A stretch of 64,000 nt of DNA from Georgenia satyanarayanai (GTDB lineage Bacteria; Actinomycetota; Actinomycetes; Actinomycetales; Actinomycetaceae): positions 124,001-188,000 of the forward strand of contig NZ_JAMBNZ010000002.1 in assembly GCF_023715365.1 (NCBI RefSeq). The letters run 5' to 3'. A model generated the notes under the pieces. That model had not been told where the DNA came from and made no database searches. It worked only from the letters and a program-made list of their open reading frames with translations. Shown here in pieces: positions 20,708 to 30,307 of this stretch; the first letter of the stretch is position 1, and the number at the start of each line of letters is the position of its first letter. The position numbers and the translations under genes are program-made.

Positions 20708-22202
20708 GCGACTCGCGACCGAGCCGGTCGGCGGACGCTACGACGTCGCCGTCGTCGGCGCCGGGCTGACGGGACTGGCGACGGCGGTGCTGCTCGCCCG
20801 CGCGGGACTGTCGGTCGTCGTCCTCGAGGCCCGGTACGTCGGTGCGGGCACGACCGGCCACTCCACCGCCAAGGTGTCCCTCCTCCAGGGGACGCGGATG
20901 TCGGCGATCGAACGCCAGCACGGCCCCGAGGTGCTCGGCAAGTACGTCGCGGGGAACCGGCTGGGCCAGGGGTGGCTGCTCGCCGAGTGCGCGCGTCACG
21001 ACGTCCCGGTCCAGCGGCGTGCCGCCGTCACCTACGCCGCCGGGCCCCAGCAGCTGCCGGCCGCGCGGGCCGAGCACGAGGCGGCCCTGTCCGCGGGGCT
21101 GCCCGTCGAGTGGCGGGAGTCCTTCGACACGCCGTTCCCGGCGCTCGAGGGCACGTGGCTGCCCGAGCAGGCCCAGGTCGACCCGGTGGACGTGCTCACG
21201 GCCCTCGTCCTCGAGGCGGAGGCGGCCGGGGTGGTCGTGCGCACCGCGGCCCGTGTCACCGACGCGTACGGCAGGGACGGCGCGGTGGTCACCACGCGAG
21301 GCACCGTCCACGCCGAGCGCGTCGTCCTCGCCACCGGCATCCCCTTCGCCGACCGCGGCGGCTACTTCGCCCGCCTCGAGCCGCAGCGCTCCTACTCCCT
21401 CGCCCTGGCCGTGCCCGAGCCCACCGGTCTGCAGATGTCCATCACCGCCGGTGCCCTCACCCGCTCGGTCCGCACCGCCCCCGCCGAGGAGGGCGAGATC
21501 GTCATCGTCGGCGGGGCCTCCCACGTCGTGGGGCGGGCCGACTCCCCGCGTGCCCGCGTGGAGAACCTCCTCACCTGGGCGCGGCGCTGGTTCCCCGACT
21601 CCCGGGTCGTCGCCCGGTGGTCCGCCCAGGACTACCACCCGGTCGACGAGCTGCCCTACGTCGGCCCGCTCCTGCCGCGCGACTCCCGCGTCCTCGTGGC
21701 CACCGGCTTCGCCAAGTGGGGCATGACCAACGCGGTCGCCGCCGCGCACATGCTGACGGGCTATCTCACCGATGGCCTGCCCGAGTGGGGCGACGCCTAC
21801 CGCAGCTGGCGCCGGCGCGACATGGTTGGCCTGACGGAGGCCGTGCGGCTCAACGCCGGTGCTGCCGCACAGTTGGCGGGCGGCTACGCCCGCGCCCTCA
21901 CCAACCCCGAACCGGGCGGCAGCCCGGCGGCAGAGACCGATCCGGACCCGACACAGGCGACCGCTGACGACACACCCGCGGAGGGCATGGGCTGCGTGGT
22001 CCGTCGCGGTCTGCACCCGGTAGCGGTCTCTACCGTCGACGGCGTCACGCGGTCGGTCTCCGCTGTCTGTCCCCACCTGGGCGGGGTCGTGCGGTGGAAC
22101 GACGAGGAGTGCAGCTGGGACTGCCCGCTCCACGGCTCGCGCTTCGCCGCGGACGGTGAGCTGCTCGAGGGGCCGGCCACCCGGGGGCTGCAGGCCCGAT
22201 GA
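20658..22202 (+). CDS. FAD-dependent oxidoreductase with C-terminal Rieske [2Fe-2S] domain
   Basis: 514 residues. An N-terminal Rossmann dinucleotide site (GAGLTG, 34-39) opens a D-amino-acid-oxidase-type FAD domain. The C-terminal ~70 residues carry a Rieske site: Cys471/His473 in CPHLGG and Cys489/His492 in CPLHG. This fusion occurs in many actinobacteria; substrate and electron partner are unknown. GGAGAGGGAC precedes ATG 20658, inside the 3' end of the GCS2 gene. ATGA overlap links it to the FUSC gene. No signal peptide is seen. Confidence 0.92.
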   Translation: MTSLWLASASRTVPGGERLATEPVGGRYDVAVVGAGLTGLATAVLLARAGLSVVVLEARYVGAGTTGHSTAKVSLLQGTRMSAIERQHGPEVLGKYVAGNRLGQGWLLAECARHDVPVQRRAAVTYAAGPQQLPAARAEHEAALSAGLPVEWRESFDTPFPALEGTWLPEQAQVDPVDVLTALVLEAEAAGVVVRTAARVTDAYGRDGAVVTTRGTVHAERVVLATGIPFADRGGYFARLEPQRSYSLALAVPEPTGLQMSITAGALTRSVRTAPAEEGEIVIVGGASHVVGRADSPRARVENLLTWARRWFPDSRVVARWSAQDYHPVDELPYVGPLLPRDSRVLVATGFAKWGMTNAVAAAHMLTGYLTDGLPEWGDAYRSWRRRDMVGLTEAVRLNAGAAAQLAGGYARALTNPEPGGSPAAETDPDPTQATADDTPAEGMGCVVRRGLHPVAVSTVDGVTRSVSAVCPHLGGVVRWNDEECSWDCPLHGSRFAADGELLEGPATRGLQAR

Positions 22203-23344
22203 GTGTCCCGAACCGCGGCGTGTCCCTCCAGTGGCGCCAGCGGATCCAGCTGCCCCGCGACGTCACCCGGGCCTTGTGGTGGCGTGAGCGGTGGCGCCGC
22301 AACCCGCGCTGGGCGGTCGCCATCCGCGCCGCCGTGGCGGCCTCGCTCGCCTGGGCGGTCGCCGGGGTGCTCCCCGGGCCGGCGGCCGACTTCCCGTACT
22401 ACGCGCCCTTCGGCGCCGTCATCGCCACGACCTTCACGCTCGCGGGCTCGCTGCGCGAGTCTCTCCAGTCCGTCGCTGCCATCGCCGTCGGCGGCGCCGT
22501 GGGCTGGGTGGTCGACTTTCTCCCGGTGCGAGGTCCGCTCGCCGTCGCGCTGGTCATCGTGCCCGCCGTCGTCATCGCGGGCTGGGGCCGCCTGGGCGCG
22601 ATGGGCAGCTGGGTGCCCACGGCGGCACTCTTCACCCTCATCGTGGGCCACGGCGAGGCCACCTACGTGGGGGCCTACGCCGGCCTCACCCTCCTCGGCG
22701 CGATGATCGGGATCGCGGTCCTCGCCGTGCTGCCCCCGCTGCCGCTCGCGCCGGCGCAGGACGCTGTCACCCGCTTCCGGCGCACCCTGGCCACCGACCT
22801 CGGAGAGCTCGCCGACCTCATCGAGGCGGAGGAGCGGCCCACGCTGGCCGACTGGGAACGCGAGCACGCGTCCTCGCCGCGCGAGCGCGCGCAGATGCAC
22901 GCGGCGGTGGCCGAGGTCGGCGAGGCGGCGCACCGCAACCGCCGCGCCCGCCGGTACAGCGGCTCGATCGGCGCACTCCAGGAGGAGGCGCAGGTGCTCG
23001 ACCGGCTCGGGCTCGTCGTCAGCGACCTCGCCGACCTCCTCCTCAGCGACGTCGGGGCCGGCCGCGCGGACCGGTCGCAGGTTCTCGCCGGTGACGACGG
23101 CGCACGCGTGTGCACGGCGCTGCGGACCATCTCCGCGGCACTGGAGAACACGACACCCGCCGGGACGGCGAACCCGCACGTCGCCTCGGACGAGACGCCG
23201 CTGTCCAGTGCCCACGCCTCCGACGCCGTCCACGAGGCGCGGAGCGTCGCGCCCCGGGAGGACGACCAGGTGCTCTACGACGGGGTGGTGCTCTCCCTCG
23301 AACGCGCCCTCGACTCCCTCGCCCGGGTCGAGCGCGCGGACTGA
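22199..23344 (+). CDS. FUSC/aromatic-acid-exporter-like membrane protein
   Basis: 381 residues with about five or six hydrophobic segments between residues 40 and 185 (for example AVALVIVPAVVIAGWGRLG), then a long soluble, Glu/Arg-rich helical C-terminal half. This matches the FUSC/ArAE architecture, whose members export aromatic acids or other small organic anions. It is the third gene of the GCS2-oxidoreductase-FUSC operon (ATGA overlap), which suggests a make-modify-export unit for a small molecule. That role is inference. Confidence 0.85.
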   Translation: MSVPNRGVSLQWRQRIQLPRDVTRALWWRERWRRNPRWAVAIRAAVAASLAWAVAGVLPGPAADFPYYAPFGAVIATTFTLAGSLRESLQSVAAIAVGGAVGWVVDFLPVRGPLAVALVIVPAVVIAGWGRLGAMGSWVPTAALFTLIVGHGEATYVGAYAGLTLLGAMIGIAVLAVLPPLPLAPAQDAVTRFRRTLATDLGELADLIEAEERPTLADWEREHASSPRERAQMHAAVAEVGEAAHRNRRARRYSGSIGALQEEAQVLDRLGLVVSDLADLLLSDVGAGRADRSQVLAGDDGARVCTALRTISAALENTTPAGTANPHVASDETPLSSAHASDAVHEARSVAPREDDQVLYDGVVLSLERALDSLARVERAD

Positions 23345-23422
23345 GCCGGGCGGCCGTCGCGCCGAGCGCCGGCACGGGTCATGATGAGGACAGCCATTCC
23401 CGAGTCCCCTGGAGCAGCAGCT

Positions 23423-25057
23423 GTGTCCCAGCCCCACGACATCTCGACCACGCCGCAGTGGGCCGCCCTCGAGGAGCACGCCGACGCGACCGCCGGCACC
23501 ACCCTGCGCGGACTCTTCGCCGCCGACCCGCAGCGCGGTGAGCGCCTCGCCCTGGAGGCCGGTGACCTCTACGTCGACTACTCCAAGAACGGGGTGACCG
23601 ACGAGACCCTGCGTCTGCTCGTCGACCTCGCCCGCGCGGCCGGTGTTCCCGAGCGGACCGAGGCGATGTTCCGCGGGGAGCACATCAACACGACCGAGGA
23701 CCGGGCCGTGCTCCACACGGCGCTGCGCGCGCCGCTGGACACCGAGCTCGTCGTCGACGGGCAGGACGTCATCGCCGACGTCCACGAGGTCCTGGACCGG
23801 ATGGCGGCCTTCAGCGAGCAGGTGCGCAGCGGGCAGTGGCGCGGCCACACCGGCAAGCGCATCACCCGGGTCGTCAACATCGGCATCGGCGGCTCTGACC
23901 TCGGCCCGAAGATGGCGACGATCGCCCTCGCTCCCTACGCCGACCCCGCCATCACCTGCGAGTTCGTCTCCAACGTCGACGGCGACGACATCGCCCCCGT
24001 CCTCGCCGGCGCGGACCCGGAGGAGACCCTCTTCGTCGTCGCCTCGAAGACCTTCACGACGATCGAGACGATCACCAACGCGACGACCGCCCGAGAATGG
24101 CTCGTCGCCGCCCTCGGTGACCGCTCCGCCGTCGCCAAGCACTTCGTCGCGGTGTCGACGAACGGCGAGGAGGTCGCGGAGTTCGGTATCGACACCGCGA
24201 ACATGTTCGGCTTCTGGGACTGGGTGGGCGGGCGGTACTCGATGACCTCCGCCGTCGGACTCTCGCTCATGATCTCCATCGGCCCGGACCACTACCGCGA
24301 CATGCTCTCCGGGTTCCACGCGATGGACACCCACTTCCGCACCGCCCCGCTCGAGCGCAACCTGCCGGTCCTGCTCGCTCTCATCGGCGTGTGGCACCGC
24401 AACTTCCGCGGCTGCGCCACCCACGCGGTGCTCCCCTACAGCGAGTACCTCTCGCGTTTCCCGGCCTACCTCCAGCAGCTCGACATGGAGTCCAACGGCA
24501 AGTCCGTCACCCTCGACGGCGCACCCGTCTCCGTGCAGACGGGGCCGGTCGTGTGGGGCGAGCCGGGCACCAACGGCCAGCACGCCTTCTACCAGCTCAT
24601 CCACCAGGGCACCCAGACGGTGCCGGCCGACCTCATCGGTTTCGTCCACCCCGCCGACGACGTCCCCGGCCACCACGACCAGCTCACCGCCAACCTCCTC
24701 GCCCAGGCCGAGGCGCTGGCCTTTGGCAAGACGGCAGAGGAGGTGCGCGAGGAGGGGGCAGCCGAGGAGCTCGTCGCGCACAAGACCTTCGCCGGGAACT
24801 CCCCCACGACGCTCGTCCTGGCGCCGCGGCTCACGCCCGCGGTCCTCGGTCAGCTCGTCGCGCTCTACGAGCACAAGGTCTTCGTCCAGGGCGTCGTGTG
24901 GGGCATCAACTCCTTCGACCAGTGGGGCGTGGAGCTGGGCAAGGTGCTCGCCAGGGCCATCGGGCCCGAGCTCAGCGCCGACGAGGAGCCCGAGCTCACG
25001 CACGACTCCTCGACCAATGCCCTCATCCGCCGCTACCGGCAGGCCCGCCGCGCCTGA
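23423..25057 (+). CDS. pgi: Glucose-6-phosphate isomerase
   Basis: 544 residues from GTG 23423 ([13 protein letters not shown]), which fits family N-termini and has GGAG 8 nt upstream; an in-frame ATG at 23381 would add 14 unsupported residues. Conserved segments include [35 protein letters not shown], the catalytic Glu in [12 protein letters not shown] and the final lysine helix with [10 protein letters not shown]. It interconverts glucose-6-phosphate and fructose-6-phosphate in glycolysis and gluconeogenesis. It is monocistronic. Confidence 0.96.
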   Translation: MSQPHDISTTPQWAALEEHADATAGTTLRGLFAADPQRGERLALEAGDLYVDYSKNGVTDETLRLLVDLARAAGVPERTEAMFRGEHINTTEDRAVLHTALRAPLDTELVVDGQDVIADVHEVLDRMAAFSEQVRSGQWRGHTGKRITRVVNIGIGGSDLGPKMATIALAPYADPAITCEFVSNVDGDDIAPVLAGADPEETLFVVASKTFTTIETITNATTAREWLVAALGDRSAVAKHFVAVSTNGEEVAEFGIDTANMFGFWDWVGGRYSMTSAVGLSLMISIGPDHYRDMLSGFHAMDTHFRTAPLERNLPVLLALIGVWHRNFRGCATHAVLPYSEYLSRFPAYLQQLDMESNGKSVTLDGAPVSVQTGPVVWGEPGTNGQHAFYQLIHQGTQTVPADLIGFVHPADDVPGHHDQLTANLLAQAEALAFGKTAEEVREEGAAEELVAHKTFAGNSPTTLVLAPRLTPAVLGQLVALYEHKVFVQGVVWGINSFDQWGVELGKVLARAIGPELSADEEPELTHDSSTNALIRRYRQARRA

Positions 25058-25120
25058 CGCCGGCGACACCCGGCTCTCCGCGAGAGCGGTCCCTCCTGCC
25101 GCGAGCCGGACCCGTCCGCG

Positions 25121-25915
25121 TCAGCCGAGCTGCTCGCGCACCCAGGCGATGTCGGTGCGGTGCTCCTCGGCGCCGCCGGGCGTCTCGACGACCACCGGTG
25201 CGCCGGCCTCGCGCAGCAGCGCGGCGAGGTCCTCGAGCGGGAGGCTGCCCTGGCCGAGGTTGGCGTGCCGGTCGGCGCCGGAGTCGAAGGCGTCACGGCT
25301 GTCGTTGGCGTGGACGAGGTCGATGCGGCCGGTCACGGCCCGCACCCGCTCGACGAGCCCGGCCAGCTCCTCGCCCCCGGCGTAGGCGTGGCAGGTGTCG
25401 AGGCAGAAGCCGACGTCCGCCCCGCCGTCGGCCTCCATCACCGCGCCCCACAGCTGCTCCAGGCGCTCCACGCCGCGCGCCATCGCGCGGGTGCCACCGG
25501 CCGTGTTCTCGATGAGGACCGGCACCTTGGCGTCGAGCTGGTCGATGCACTTGCGCCAGTTGTCGAAGCCGACGGCGGGGTCGTCGGTGGCCAGGACGTG
25601 CCCGCCGTGGACGATGATGCCGGCGGCGCCGATCTCGGCCGCGGCATCGACCTGCTTCTGCAGGAGCTTGCGGCTGGGGATGCGGATCCGGTTGTTCGTC
25701 GTCGCGACGTTGAGGACGTAGGGCGCGTGGACGTACAGGGCGATCCCGGCGTCGGTTGCCGCCGCCCGCAGGGCCTGGGCGCCGCCGGCGTAGCGGACCT
25801 CCGGTCCCTTCCACCCCTGGGGGTCCCCGAGGAAGAACTGCACCGCGTCCGCGCCGCGGGCCTGGGCCTCGGCGATCGGGTCGGTCTGGTCGACATGTGC
25901 TCCGACGACTGCCAT
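25121..25915 (-). CDS. nfo: Deoxyribonuclease IV (AP endonuclease family 2)
   Basis: 264 residues, a TIM-barrel endonuclease with zinc-binding segments HGGH, ENTAGG, LDTCHAYAGG and HANDSRDAFDSGADRHANLG. It cleaves 5' to abasic sites in base-excision repair. Start ATG 25915 (MAVVGAHVD) lies 7 nt from a TAGGGT -10 box, so the message looks leaderless. It is convergent with pgi, and mgtE lies 31 bp upstream on the same strand. Confidence 0.95.
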   Translation of the reverse strand: MAVVGAHVDQTDPIAEAQARGADAVQFFLGDPQGWKGPEVRYAGGAQALRAAATDAGIALYVHAPYVLNVATTNNRIRIPSRKLLQKQVDAAAEIGAAGIIVHGGHVLATDDPAVGFDNWRKCIDQLDAKVPVLIENTAGGTRAMARGVERLEQLWGAVMEADGGADVGFCLDTCHAYAGGEELAGLVERVRAVTGRIDLVHANDSRDAFDSGADRHANLGQGSLPLEDLAALLREAGAPVVVETPGGAEEHRTDIAWVREQLG

Positions 25916-25922
25916 GGGAACG

Positions 25923-25928
25923 ACCCTA
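25923..25928 (-). promoter_or_regulatory. -10 element TAGGGT of the leaderless nfo transcript
   Basis: Minus-strand TAGGGT (25928-25923) ends 7 nt before the nfo ATG at 25915, with no ribosome-binding site between. Confidence 0.5.
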
Positions 25929-25946
25929 ACCGGTGGCACCGACACC

Positions 25947-27281
25947 TCAGAGCCCGAGGACGGCGTGCGCGATCGTGAAGTAGATGACCAGACCGGTGGC
26001 GTCGCAGAAGGTCGTGATGAACGGGGTCGACACGACCGCGGGGTCCACGCCCGCAGCCCGGGCGACGAGCGGGGTCGTGCCGCCCACGGTCGCGGCCATC
26101 GTGCACACGGCCACGAGCGTGAGCCCGACGACGGTGCCGATGCCGGGCCCGTAGACGAGCGAGGCGACCGCCCACCCGAGCGAGCCCAGGACCGCCCCGA
26201 GCAGCAGTCCGGTCCGCAGCTCCTTGAACGCGACCCTGCCGATGTCCCGGGGGGCGGCCTCTCCCGTCGCCAGTGCCCGGGTGACCGTCGTCGCCGCCTG
26301 GGAGCCGGTGTTGCCACCGATCCCGGTGAGGAGTGGGATGAACAGCGCGAGGACGACGTGCTCGGCGAGCGTCCCCTCGAAGAGCTCCAGGACGTTGACG
26401 GTGAGGACCGCGGACAGTCCCAGGACGAGCAGCCACACGACCCTGGCCCGGGTGATGGCGCCCACGGAGGACAGCAGGTAGGGCCGGGCGAGCGGCTCGG
26501 CACCACCCGCGCGGGCGGCGTCCTCGTCGCCCGCTGCGGCGACGATCCGGGTGGCGTCGTCGACGGTGAGCAGGCCGACGAGGCGGCCCTCGCCGTCGAC
26601 GACGGGCAGGGCGAGCACGCCCCGCGCGAGGCACCGCCTGGCGGCCTGCTCCGCGTCCTCCTCGGCGTGGGCGGCCATCGGCCGGGCGAGGTGGTCGGCG
26701 ACGGTGTCGGAGGGGTCGTGGAGGAAGAGGTCGCGGAGGCTGACGACGCCGACGAGGCACCGCGAGTCGTCGACCACCGGCACCGTGTAGATCGTCTCCG
26801 AGCGGCGTCCCCGCTCCCGCACCCGCTCCAGTGCGTGCTGGAGCGTGTCCTCGGGGTGGACCTGGACGAACTGGGGGCTCATCCGGCGGCCCACCGAGCC
26901 GCGGGGGTACCCGAGGACGACGGCGGTGGCGGCGCGCGCGTCGTCGTCCACGTGGCGCAGCAGGCGGGTCGCGACGCCGGCTGGGAGCTCGTCGAGGAGC
27001 TCGACCCGGTCGTCGGGGTCCAGGGCGGCGAAGACACCGACGACCTCCTCCTCACCGAGGAGATGGATCAGCTCGTGCTGGGCGGGGGGCGTGAGGCCCT
27101 CGAAGACGGCGAGCGCCCGGCCCTTGGGGAGCAGGCGGAACGCGACGGCCGAGCTCTCCGGCTCCAACGTCGCGAGGGCGGCCGCCACCTCCTGGGGCGC
27201 TGCGCCGGCGAGGTGGGCGGCAGCCGCCGTGAGATCGTCTGCCTCCAGTGCGGCGACCAGGTCCGGCTTGAGCTCGTGCAT
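25947..27281 (-). CDS. mgtE: Magnesium transporter MgtE
   Basis: 444 residues: an N-terminal helical MgtE domain (to about residue 125), two CBS domains (about 130-255) that sense cytosolic Mg2+, and a five-helix membrane domain. PLLTGIGGNTGSQAATTVTR and the last helix with TTFCDATGLVIYF are diagnostic of the pore. ATG 27281 has GGGAGG 7 nt upstream. A TAGGGT box lies further upstream, but I see no M-box riboswitch in the short leader. Confidence 0.95.
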   Translation of the reverse strand: MHELKPDLVAALEADDLTAAAAHLAGAAPQEVAAALATLEPESSAVAFRLLPKGRALAVFEGLTPPAQHELIHLLGEEEVVGVFAALDPDDRVELLDELPAGVATRLLRHVDDDARAATAVVLGYPRGSVGRRMSPQFVQVHPEDTLQHALERVRERGRRSETIYTVPVVDDSRCLVGVVSLRDLFLHDPSDTVADHLARPMAAHAEEDAEQAARRCLARGVLALPVVDGEGRLVGLLTVDDATRIVAAAGDEDAARAGGAEPLARPYLLSSVGAITRARVVWLLVLGLSAVLTVNVLELFEGTLAEHVVLALFIPLLTGIGGNTGSQAATTVTRALATGEAAPRDIGRVAFKELRTGLLLGAVLGSLGWAVASLVYGPGIGTVVGLTLVAVCTMAATVGGTTPLVARAAGVDPAVVSTPFITTFCDATGLVIYFTIAHAVLGL

Positions 27282-27396
27282 GTACGCGCCTCCCACATCC
27301 CTCCGTGTCAGCGGAGACCAGCGGTCCACCCTACCGGTGCGCGTGGGCGCTCATCCGTACAGTGGGGCCACCGAGCCGACACCGACAAGGACACCG

Positions 27397-28315
27397 ATGA
27401 CCGCGACCGACGCCGCCCTGCTCACCGGGTTCCGCCTGCGCACCACCGAGCGGAACCTCGGGGTCTACGGGATCCACCTGTACCGCGAGGGCCACGAGCC
27501 GCTGGAGCACCGGTTCCGGAACGACGACCCCGTCCACCTCTGGTCCGGGTCCAAGACCTTCACCGCCGTCGCCGTCGGGATGGCGCAGGCCGAGGGTCTG
27601 CTGGATCTCGAGGACCCCGTCACCCGCTTCTTCCCAGGGCAGGCGCACGCGGACGGCGTCGAGGCGATGACGGTGCGCCACCTGCTCCAGATGACGAGCG
27701 GGAACACCTTCACCTGGTGGGGCCCGGGCCAGGCGGAGGAGACCGACCTCTTGGCCGGCTTCCTGCGCGCGGAGCTGGTCGCCGAGCCAGGCACGAGGTT
27801 CGAGTACTCCAACGGCTGCAGCTACGTGCTGAGCAGGATCATCCACGCCGTCAGCGGTGAGGACCTGCGCGACTTCCTCCTGCCCCGGCTCTTCGTGCCG
27901 CTCGGCATCGGCAACCCGCAGTGGATGCGCTGCCCCCGGGGGCTTCAGCCAGGGCGGGGTGGGGCTGCACCTGCGCACGAGCGAGTACGCACGGCTGGGC
28001 CGCCTGCTTCTGCAGGAGGGTCGGTGGGAAGGTGCACAGCTGGTCCCGGCCGCCTACGTGGAGCGCATGCACACCGACCTCGTGGACAGCTCGAGCTTCT
28101 CCCAGGACCCCGACTCCCGCGCCGGCTACGGCTACCAGGTGTGGGCCTGCACGCCCGACGGCGCGTGGCGGGCTGACGGCAAGTACGGCCAGTTCTCGGT
28201 CGTCCTACCCCGTCACCGGGCCGCCGTCACCATCACCGCGCACCACGAGGGTGCGGCCAACGACATCCTCCGCGCCGTCTGGGACGAGCTCCTCCCGCTG
28301 CTGCCCGTCCGCTGA
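27397..28315 (+). pseudogene. Serine hydrolase (class C beta-lactamase-like) split by a +1 frameshift
   Basis: The first part, from ATG 27397, has the class C nucleophile motif Ser50-x-x-Lys53 (WSGSK) and the Tyr137-Ser-Asn (YSN) of PF00144 hydrolases. After CCCCCGGGGG at 27933-27942 the homologous sequence continues one base later (GGFSQGGVGLHLRTSEYARL...) and ends at TGA 28313-28315. Removing one C or G would restore a 305-residue protein. Either a recent inactivating slip in a C5G5 run or a sequencing error explains this. No signal peptide is seen, so the intact protein would be cytosolic. Confidence 0.85.
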
Positions 28316-28423
28316 GGCGCACCGGCGCGCCGCCTCAGGGCGCGGGTGCGCCGGCCGATACTGGGATCGACACCTGCCGACCTGACGCCTCGTCGGTCGA
28401 GCGCCCTGCGTGAGAGCGAGCCC

Positions 28424-29428
28424 GTGGACGACGCACGACCCCCTGCCCACCCTGCCGGCACGCCACGGGGCCTCACGGCCTGGATCGTCGGTCTCGGTCT
28501 CACCCTCCTCGCGGGGTGCGGCGCGGTCGGCTCGGCCGAGCCCCTCGCTGCGCCACCGGCGCCGGCCGCCGCCGAGCCGGCGCCCGAGGCCGCGGCCCCC
28601 GGCGCCGAGCCGGGTGAGTCGCCCTCCCCCACGCCCGGCGCCGCCGCGGAGGCGACACGCGCGCCGGGTGAGCCGGCGCCCGGCACCGCCCTCGCCGCCG
28701 CGCACGAGCTCGAGGTCAAGGGCCGCGCCCCTCGCGCCGGCTACGAGCGCGAGCTCTTCGGCAGCGGGTGGGTCGACACCGACCGCAACGGCTGCGACAC
28801 CCGCAACGACATCCTCGCCCGCGACCTCACCGGGCTCACCTACCGGCCGGGCACCCGGGACTGCGTCGTGACGTCCGGGACGCTGGCCGACCCGTTCAGC
28901 GGGGAGACGATCGTCTTCGTCCGCGGCAACGAGACGAGCACCGCCGTCCAGATCGACCACGTCGTCGCCCTGTCCGACGCCTGGCAGAAGGGCGCTCAAC
29001 GGTGGGACGGCGAGACCCGCGTGCGCTTCGCCAACGACCCCCTCAACCTCCTCGCCGTGGACGGCCCCCTCAACGGGCAGAAGGGCGACGGCGACACCGC
29101 CACCTGGCTGCCCCCGAACCGTGCGTTCCGCTGCGAGTACGTCGCGCGGCAGGTGGGGGTCAAGCACTCCTACGGCCTGTGGGTGACCCTGGCCGAGCAG
29201 GACGCCATGGTGCGGGTGCTCACCAGCTGTCCGGACGAGCCGCTCCCCACCGGCGCCGCCCCGGAGGTGACGGCCCCCGCGCCCGGCATGCCTGCCGCAC
29301 CCGGCGACGACATTCCCTACGCCTCCTGCCGCGAGGCGCGCGCGGCCGGGGCCGCGCCCGTCCGCGTGGGCGATCCGGGCTACGGCCACCACCTCGACGG
29401 CGACGGCGACGGCGTGGGCTGCGAGTGA
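28424..29428 (+). CDS. Secreted lipoprotein with HNH (GmrSD-C/DUF1524-like) and excalibur domains
   Basis: 334 residues from GTG 28424. The signal peptide ends in lipobox LLAGC, followed by an Ala/Pro/Glu-rich linker to about residue 85. The nuclease-like domain carries IDHVVALSDAWQKGA and NDPLNLLAVDGPLN (His and Asn of an HNH metal site). The C-terminus is an excalibur calcium-binding motif DGDGDGVGCE. Such proteins are predicted surface nucleases, perhaps for DNA scavenging. The start is uncertain; an in-frame upstream GTG at 28346 lacks a signal-peptide rationale. Confidence 0.88.
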   Translation: MDDARPPAHPAGTPRGLTAWIVGLGLTLLAGCGAVGSAEPLAAPPAPAAAEPAPEAAAPGAEPGESPSPTPGAAAEATRAPGEPAPGTALAAAHELEVKGRAPRAGYERELFGSGWVDTDRNGCDTRNDILARDLTGLTYRPGTRDCVVTSGTLADPFSGETIVFVRGNETSTAVQIDHVVALSDAWQKGAQRWDGETRVRFANDPLNLLAVDGPLNGQKGDGDTATWLPPNRAFRCEYVARQVGVKHSYGLWVTLAEQDAMVRVLTSCPDEPLPTGAAPEVTAPAPGMPAAPGDDIPYASCREARAAGAAPVRVGDPGYGHHLDGDGDGVGCE

Positions 29429-29575
29429 CCTGACCGCGGCACTGCCCGCACCCTTCCGGAGCGCGACGCTCGCGGGTAACATCCCGCATCCCTGGAAAGA
29501 AACACGTGCTGCCTACCGTCGCGTCTCAAGCGCAGCGCGTCTGCGCCGCTGACGTCGACCCGGAAGGCAGGACCC

Positions 29576-30307
29576 ATGCCACCCAGACCTCGCCGAGCTG
29601 CGATCGCCGCACCCCTGTGCGCCGGCCTGCTCGTCCTCAGTGCCGCCCCCGCGCTCGCCGCGCCCGAGACCACCGGAGTCAGCCTCACCGTGCCCGCCAC
29701 CGCGGCCGTCGGGGACACCATCGGCCTCGGGCTCGAGCTCGGCGAGACGGCCGACGTCTACGCCTACGCCCTCACCGTCGAGGTGGACCCCGACGTCCTC
29801 GCCGTCGTCCCCGACAGTGCCACCGGCCCGAGCGGCGGCTTCGACAGCACCGAGGTCACCGGACCGGACGCGACCGTCGTCCACAGCCGCCTCGGCAGCT
29901 CCCCCGCCCTCGCCGGTGACCTCGCTGCAGGCGTGGAGCTCACCGCCGTGGGCCCCGGCACGACGACCGTCGAGGTGTCCGTCGAGCTCGTTGCCGCCGA
30001 CGGCACGACGACCACCGTGCCAGCCGTCGCGAGCACGGAGGTCGTCGTCGCCGCGCCCGTCCCCACGCCCACCGAGCCGGAGCCCACCGAGCCCGAGCCC
30101 TCACCCACCGAGTCCGCACCCACGCCGTCGCCCACGGACGAGGACGACGGCGCCCCCGCGCACACCGCCGCACCGCCCGCCCACGGCGGTGGCTCGCTCC
30201 CGTCGACCGGCCTCGACGCCCTCGGGCTCGGCGCGGCCGCGGCCGTGCTTGCCGCGATCGGTGGCGCCGCCCTGCTGGTCCGTCGCCGGACAGGGGGCGC
30301 ACTGTGA
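29576..30307 (+). CDS. LPXTG cell-wall-anchored protein with a single cohesin-like domain
   Basis: 243 residues. A signal peptide (1-28, ending ALA), one beta-sandwich of about 120 residues (34-155), a Pro/Thr/Glu linker (160-200), LPSTG (208-212), a hydrophobic helix and RRR follow in order. The beta domain has the cohesin layout: VSLTVPATAAVGDTIGLGLE, then YALTVEVDPDVLAVVPDSA with the strand-turn DPDVL, then the late strand TTTVEVSVELVAADG. A cohesin binds dockerins with Ca2+. The next gene, overlapping by GTGA, encodes a dockerin-bearing amidase, so the pair probably docks the enzyme on the cell wall. The domain call is by eye. Confidence 0.8.
   Translation: MPPRPRRAAIAAPLCAGLLVLSAAPALAAPETTGVSLTVPATAAVGDTIGLGLELGETADVYAYALTVEVDPDVLAVVPDSATGPSGGFDSTEVTGPDATVVHSRLGSSPALAGDLAAGVELTAVGPGTTTVEVSVELVAADGTTTTVPAVASTEVVVAAPVPTPTEPEPTEPEPSPTESAPTPSPTDEDDGAPAHTAAPPAHGGGSLPSTGLDALGLGAAAAVLAAIGGAALLVRRRTGGAL

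Noticed and set aside
21884-25069. 1061-codon minus-strand open frame across the FUSC gene and pgi
   Set aside because: Antisense shadow of two well-identified genes; no family features.
27282-27345. Magnesium-sensing M-box riboswitch before mgtE
   Set aside because: The leader is about 50 nt, far too short for an M-box, and I do not see its conserved elements.
29429-29575. Riboswitch-like leader before the cohesin gene
   Set aside because: CGGGTAACATCCCG is a small palindrome around a possible -10 (TAACAT), and no known riboswitch core could be laid out.
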